DNA from: Oscillospiraceae bacterium
Lineage (GTDB): Bacteria > Bacillota_A > Clostridia > Oscillospirales > JAAYXM01
Reading direction: 5' to 3'
Assembly (NCBI GenBank): GCA_017532355.1
Contig: JAFXJK010000050.1
Span: 1 to 18,498, forward strand
Length of the DNA stretch: 18,498 bases
Below, piece by piece: positions 14,914 through 18,498 of this stretch (positions are counted from its first letter, which is position 1; every line of letters begins with the position of its first letter). A model generated the notes under the pieces. It was given only the letters and a program-made list of their open reading frames with translations. It was not told the origin of the DNA and ran no database searches. A program made the position numbers and the translations under genes.

Positions 14914-17202
14914 ATGGATAATATGACAGGGCTTGATTTTAAAATTCGTGAAATGGCGGCGCGTATCCGCGACCTTCGTGAGATTGAAGGTCTTTCCGTC
15001 GAGGAAATGGCGGAGAAGACGGGCGTTGAGCTTTCTGAATATCTCCGTTGCGAAAAGGGAGAGCACGACTTAAATTTTGCGTTTATTTACCGTTGTGCCG
15101 CGGCTCTTCGTGTCAATGTTACGGATATCATTGAGGGTCACAGCCCGAAGCTTCAGTCATTCACGGTTACGAGAAAGGGTGCAGGTCAGCAGATAAGCCA
15201 GGCACACGGTATGACGTACTACAACCTCGCTTATGCTTTCAGAAACCGTATCGCCGAGCCGCTTTACGTCCGTATTGCATACGACCCGAAACTTTCTGAG
15301 GACAATATCGAGCTTACTACCCACGACGGTCAGGAATGTGATATCATCGTCGAAGGACACCTTATGGTGCAGATAGGAAATCATAAGGAGATTTTAGGCC
15401 CCGGTGACAGCATATATTATGACAGTAAAACTCCCCACGGTATGATCGCTGCAAACGGCGAGGACTGTGTGTTCTACGCTATCGTTCTAAACCCGAACGG
15501 AGAGCCGATTCCGGAGCTTGCTCCGGCAAAGGCAATTGCCGATACGCGTGAGGTAAAGAGGGATACAAAAGAACGTATCTACCGCAAGTATATCGATACC
15601 GAAGTCAACGAAAACGGAACTCCGACTTCAATCAAGTTCAAGAATACTGATAGCTTCAACTTCGCGTTTGACCTTGTCGATGAGCTTGGCCGTCGCGAGC
15701 CTGAGAAGCTTGCTATGCTTCATATCGATATAAACAAGGTCGAGAGAAAATTTACATTTGCAGACATAAGCCGTGAGTCGGCAAGATGCGCAAACTACTT
15801 CAAGTCGCTCGGCATCAAGAAAGGCGACCGCGTAATGCTCATCCTCAAGCGTCATTACCAGTTCTGGCTTGCTATGATTGGTCTTAATAAGCTTGGTGCA
15901 ATTGCGATTCCTGCGACAAACCAGCTTCAGGTTCACGACATCGAATACCGTTTCCAGGCGGCAGGCGTAAACACTATTATCTGCACGGCAGACGGTGAGG
16001 TTTCGTCGTATGTTGATGAGGCGCAGAAAAGCTGTCCCGAGCTTATCAATAAGCTTATCGTAGGCGGCGAGCGTGATGGCTGGAGAAACTTTGATGAGGA
16101 GTATAAGCTCTTTAGCTCCCATTTTGACAGAACGGAAGATTCGCCCTGCGGTGATGACCTTCTCCTTATGTTCTTCACGTCAGGTACTACAGGTTATCCG
16201 AAGATTGCGGCTCACAGCCACAAGTATCCGCTCGGCCATTTCCATACAGCAAAGTACTGGCACAATGTTGACCCTGACGGTCTCCACTTCACAATATCCG
16301 ACACGGGCTGGGCAAAGTCCATGTGGGGCAAGCTTTACGGCCAGTGGCTCTGTGAAGCGGCAACCTTTGTTTATGACTTTGACCGTTTCGATGCAAAAGA
16401 AATTCTTCCGATGTTTGCGAAACACAAGATAACAACCTTCTGTGCACCTCCTACAATGCTTCGTATGCTTATCAAAGAGGATATATCGCAGTATGATTTC
16501 TCTTCCGTAAAGCACATGTCAACAGCAGGCGAGGCACTCAACCCCGAGGTTTACAGACAATTTGAAAAGGCGACAGGCCTTCAGATTATCGAGGGCTTCG
16601 GCCAGACCGAAAGCACGATGATTATCGGCAATATGGTCGGCGCTCCGCATAAGATTGGTTCTATGGGTAAGCCTGCTCCGATTTACAACGTCGAGCTTGT
16701 CAATGACAAGGGAGAAGAAGTTGCAGTCGGTGAAACGGGCGAGATTGTCATTAACGTAAAGGACGGATACCCATGCGGTCTCTTCAGAGGCTATTATCGC
16801 GACGAGGAGAGGACGCGCGAAGTTCTCCACGACGGTTATTACCATACGGGCGATACCGCTTGGCGTGATGAGGACGGCTTCTACTGGTACGTCGGACGCG
16901 TTGACGACGTTATCAAGTCTTCAGGCTATCGCATCGGTCCGTTTGAAATTGAAAGTGTTATTATGGAGCTTCCGTATGTTCTCGAGTGCGGTGTTTCCGC
17001 TGCTCCCGACGAGGTAAGAGGTCAGATTGTCAAGGCAAGCATCGTCCTTACAAAGGGCACAGAGCCGACAGAAGAGCTCAAGAAGGAAATCCAGACCTAT
17101 GTCAAGGAACATACAGCACCTTATAAGTATCCGCGTCTTGTAGTCTTCCGCGATTCACTTCCGAAAACGGTAAGCGGAAAGATTCAGAGAAACAAGCTTT
17201 AA
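14914..17202 (+). CDS. Fusion: XRE-type HTH + cupin + medium-chain-type acyl-CoA synthetase (Val unit)
   Basis: A 762-residue paralogue of the preceding enzyme with the same order: XRE HTH (about 8-66), cupin (about 115-193; THDGQECDIIVEG, GDSIYYDSKTPHG), and ACSM-type acyl-CoA synthetase (about 245-762; TSGTTGYPK 422-430, GFGQTES, YHTGDTAWRDEDG, GRVDDVIKSSGYRIGP, Lys756 in VSGKIQ). The frame is open upstream to 14800, but that lies inside the T-box; AAGGAG at 14901-14906, seven bases before the ATG at 14914, marks the real start. The C-terminal lid is almost identical to the Ile-unit enzyme, while the acyl-pocket segment differs (TGWAKSM here, TGWGKSL there), hinting at a smaller substrate. 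Isobutyrate is inferred from the Val T-box. ilvE follows 29 bases downstream in the same unit. Confidence 0.88.
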   Translation: MDNMTGLDFKIREMAARIRDLREIEGLSVEEMAEKTGVELSEYLRCEKGEHDLNFAFIYRCAAALRVNVTDIIEGHSPKLQSFTVTRKGAGQQISQAHGMTYYNLAYAFRNRIAEPLYVRIAYDPKLSEDNIELTTHDGQECDIIVEGHLMVQIGNHKEILGPGDSIYYDSKTPHGMIAANGEDCVFYAIVLNPNGEPIPELAPAKAIADTREVKRDTKERIYRKYIDTEVNENGTPTSIKFKNTDSFNFAFDLVDELGRREPEKLAMLHIDINKVERKFTFADISRESARCANYFKSLGIKKGDRVMLILKRHYQFWLAMIGLNKLGAIAIPATNQLQVHDIEYRFQAAGVNTIICTADGEVSSYVDEAQKSCPELINKLIVGGERDGWRNFDEEYKLFSSHFDRTEDSPCGDDLLLMFFTSGTTGYPKIAAHSHKYPLGHFHTAKYWHNVDPDGLHFTISDTGWAKSMWGKLYGQWLCEAATFVYDFDRFDAKEILPMFAKHKITTFCAPPTMLRMLIKEDISQYDFSSVKHMSTAGEALNPEVYRQFEKATGLQIIEGFGQTESTMIIGNMVGAPHKIGSMGKPAPIYNVELVNDKGEEVAVGETGEIVINVKDGYPCGLFRGYYRDEERTREVLHDGYYHTGDTAWRDEDGFYWYVGRVDDVIKSSGYRIGPFEIESVIMELPYVLECGVSAAPDEVRGQIVKASIVLTKGTEPTEELKKEIQTYVKEHTAPYKYPRLVVFRDSLPKTVSGKIQRNKL

Positions 17203-17231
17203 TTTTAATTCACATAAAGGAGAGAAACAAA

Positions 17232-18299
17232 ATGTATGATTTCAAAGTAGTAAAGACAACTTCTCCGAAAGCACGTCCGGCAGACGAGTCAAAGCTCGGC
17301 TTCGGTAAAGTGTTCACCGACCACATGTTCATGATGAACTACACCGAGGGCAAGGGCTGGCACGACGGCAGAATCGTTCCGTATGAGAAGCTTTCTCTTG
17401 ACCCGTCCGCAATGGTTTTCCATTACGGTCAGGAAATGTTCGAAGGCCTTAAGGCATACAGGGGCAAGGATGGAAAGGCTCGCCTTTTCAGACCTGATAT
17501 GAACGCAAAGCGTACAAACGCTACAAACAAGCGTCTCTGCATTCCGGAGCTTCCCGAAGAGCTTTTCGTTGAAGCTTGCAAGGCAGTCGTAAAGGTTGAC
17601 GAGGATTGGATCCCGACAGCTCCCGGAACATCGCTCTACATCCGCCCGTTCATTATCGCAACTGACGAGTTCCTCGGCGTTGCTCCGTCAAAGACATATC
17701 TCTTTATCATCATCCTTTCTCCGTCGGGTGCATACTACGCAAGTGGCCTTGCTCCGGTCGGCATCTGGATTGAGGACGATTACGTCCGCGCTGTAAAGGG
17801 CGGTATGGGCTTTGCAAAGACCGGCGGTAACTACGCGGCATCTTTGCGTGCGCAGGAAAAGGCAGAGGCTTTGGGTTATACGCAGGTGCTTTGGCTTGAC
17901 GGTATTCACCACGAGTATATCGATGAAGTTGGCGCTATGAACGTATTCTTCCTTATTGACGGCGAGCTTATTACTCCTCAGCTTGAGGGCAACATCCTTC
18001 CCGGTGTTACGAGAGATTCCGTTATAAACCTTGCGCGCCATATGGGCATCAAGGTCAGCGAACGCAGACTTTCAATAAAAGAGGTTTGTGCGGCGGCTGA
18101 TTCAGGCAAGCTTCAGGAGGCGTTCGGCAGCGGTACCGCGGCAGTTATATCTCCCATGGGCGAGCTTAACGTAGAAGGCAAGAAGATAATTATAAACGAC
18201 GGCAAGATAGGCGAGCTTTCTCAGAAGCTTTACGATACCCTTACGGGTATTCAGTGGGGCAAGATCGAGGACGAATTCGGCTGGAGCGTAGAGATCTAA
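17232..18299 (+). CDS. ilvE: Branched-chain amino acid aminotransferase IlvE
   Basis: A 355-residue class IV (D-amino-acid-transferase fold) PLP aminotransferase that interconverts valine, leucine and isoleucine with their 2-ketoacids using glutamate/2-oxoglutarate. The PLP lysine is Lys196 in GFAKTGGNYAAS. Also visible are FHYGQEMFEGLKAYR, IRPFIIAT, DEVGAMNVFF, NILPGVTRDS and FGSGTAAVISP, all typical of the group II BCAT family, and the length is normal. AAAGGAGAG precedes the start. It is the last gene of the Val T-box unit, so its synthesis should rise when charged tRNA-Val falls. It would supply the final step for all three branched-chain amino acids. Confidence 0.95.
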   Translation: MYDFKVVKTTSPKARPADESKLGFGKVFTDHMFMMNYTEGKGWHDGRIVPYEKLSLDPSAMVFHYGQEMFEGLKAYRGKDGKARLFRPDMNAKRTNATNKRLCIPELPEELFVEACKAVVKVDEDWIPTAPGTSLYIRPFIIATDEFLGVAPSKTYLFIIILSPSGAYYASGLAPVGIWIEDDYVRAVKGGMGFAKTGGNYAASLRAQEKAEALGYTQVLWLDGIHHEYIDEVGAMNVFFLIDGELITPQLEGNILPGVTRDSVINLARHMGIKVSERRLSIKEVCAAADSGKLQEAFGSGTAAVISPMGELNVEGKKIIINDGKIGELSQKLYDTLTGIQWGKIEDEFGWSVEI

Positions 18300-18325
18300 A
18301 GTAAATACAAATCACCCTAAAGACA

Positions 18326-18358
18326 AAAGACTGTGCAGATTTTTTCTACACAGTCTTT
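18326..18358. other. Hairpin downstream of ilvE
   Basis: Arms AAAGACTGTG (18326-18335) and CACAGTCTTT (18349-18358) are exact reverse complements around a T-rich loop, 26 bases after the ilvE stop. No T run follows on the + strand, so termination here is doubtful; it may protect the 3' end of the message. Confidence 0.5.
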
Positions 18359-18417
18359 CAGACCACTGACAAAGGCACAGAGCACGAAAAATAAAACAAA
18401 CAAATATAATGAAGAAG

Positions 18418-18447
18418 AAAAATAAGGAGGCGAGCCTCCTTATTTTT
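18418..18447. terminator. Strong bidirectional intrinsic terminator
   Basis: A perfect 14-base inverted repeat (18418-18431 with 18434-18447): AT-rich outer part, GGAGGC/GCCTCC core and a tight loop. T runs occur on both strands. It would end ilvE transcription (about 120 bases after the stop) and that of a convergent - strand gene. Confidence 0.85.
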
Positions 18448-18457
18448 CTGCATTTTG

Positions 18458-18498
18458 TTATATTTTTTCGTTCAAAACGAACCTCGGCTCACAGTACA
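18458..18498 (-). CDS. Possible 3' end of a convergent gene (truncated by window)
   Basis: On the - strand a frame entering from the window edge reads YCEPRFVLNEKI and stops with TAA at 18458-18460. The stop lies 10 bases before the palindromic terminator, the usual distance for a real gene end. Only 12 codons are visible, so product and even coding status are uncertain. Confidence 0.35.
   Translation of the reverse strand, partial: YCEPRFVLNEKI

Noticed and set aside
1..18498. CRISPR arrays, tRNA/rRNA genes, insertion sequences, prophage or toxin-antitoxin genes
   Set aside because: No regularly spaced repeats, transposase-like frames, terminal inverted repeats or tRNA/rRNA signatures were seen on either strand.

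Overview
The window looks like chromosome from a Gram-positive, low-to-moderate GC anaerobe of the Clostridia, plausibly a gut or rumen Oscillospiraceae/Ruminococcaceae-type bacterium. Reasons: strong AGGAGG-type ribosome sites, near-consensus TTGACA-17-TATAAT promoters, three T-box leaders, and a clostridial-style cell-wall/division cluster. The species cannot be named from sequence alone.

Region 1 (1-5265) is the 3' part of a division and cell-wall (dcw) operon on the + strand: mraY (5' end outside the window), ftsW, murG, and one uninterrupted reading frame that joins MurA to FtsQ/DivIB. A bidirectional terminator (5228-5265) closes it. murD, usual between mraY and ftsW, is absent here.

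Region 2 (5286-7734) is a small sugar-metabolism and housekeeping block: a class II aldolase on the - strand, and divergently a galactose-mutarotase-like protein followed by a YaiI/YqxD family protein.

Region 3 (7721-18299) is the most interesting part. Three consecutive transcription units each start with a TTGACA-17-TA(T/G)AAT promoter and a T-box leader ending in an intrinsic terminator. Aligning the three Stem I elements gives different specifier codons: CUC (Leu), AUC (Ile) and GUA (Val). Each unit contains one acyl-CoA synthetase-type enzyme, and each is an unusual fusion. The Leu unit has a 2-isopropylmalate-synthase-like protein that has lost its catalytic residues but kept the leucine-regulatory domain, then a TIM-barrel/acyl-CoA-synthetase fusion. 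The Ile unit has an XRE-HTH/cupin/acyl-CoA-synthetase fusion. The Val unit has a paralogous XRE/cupin/acyl-CoA-synthetase fusion and a branched-chain aminotransferase (ilvE).

I infer a system that senses charging of each branched-chain tRNA separately. On starvation it would activate the matching branched short-chain fatty acid (isovalerate, 2-methylbutyrate, isobutyrate) to its CoA ester. Reductive carboxylation by a 2-ketoacid:ferredoxin oxidoreductase encoded elsewhere, then IlvE transamination, would yield the amino acid. The T-boxes, specifiers and domain orders are read from sequence; substrates and pathway are inference. The right edge holds a strong palindromic terminator and possibly the 3' tip of a convergent - strand gene.
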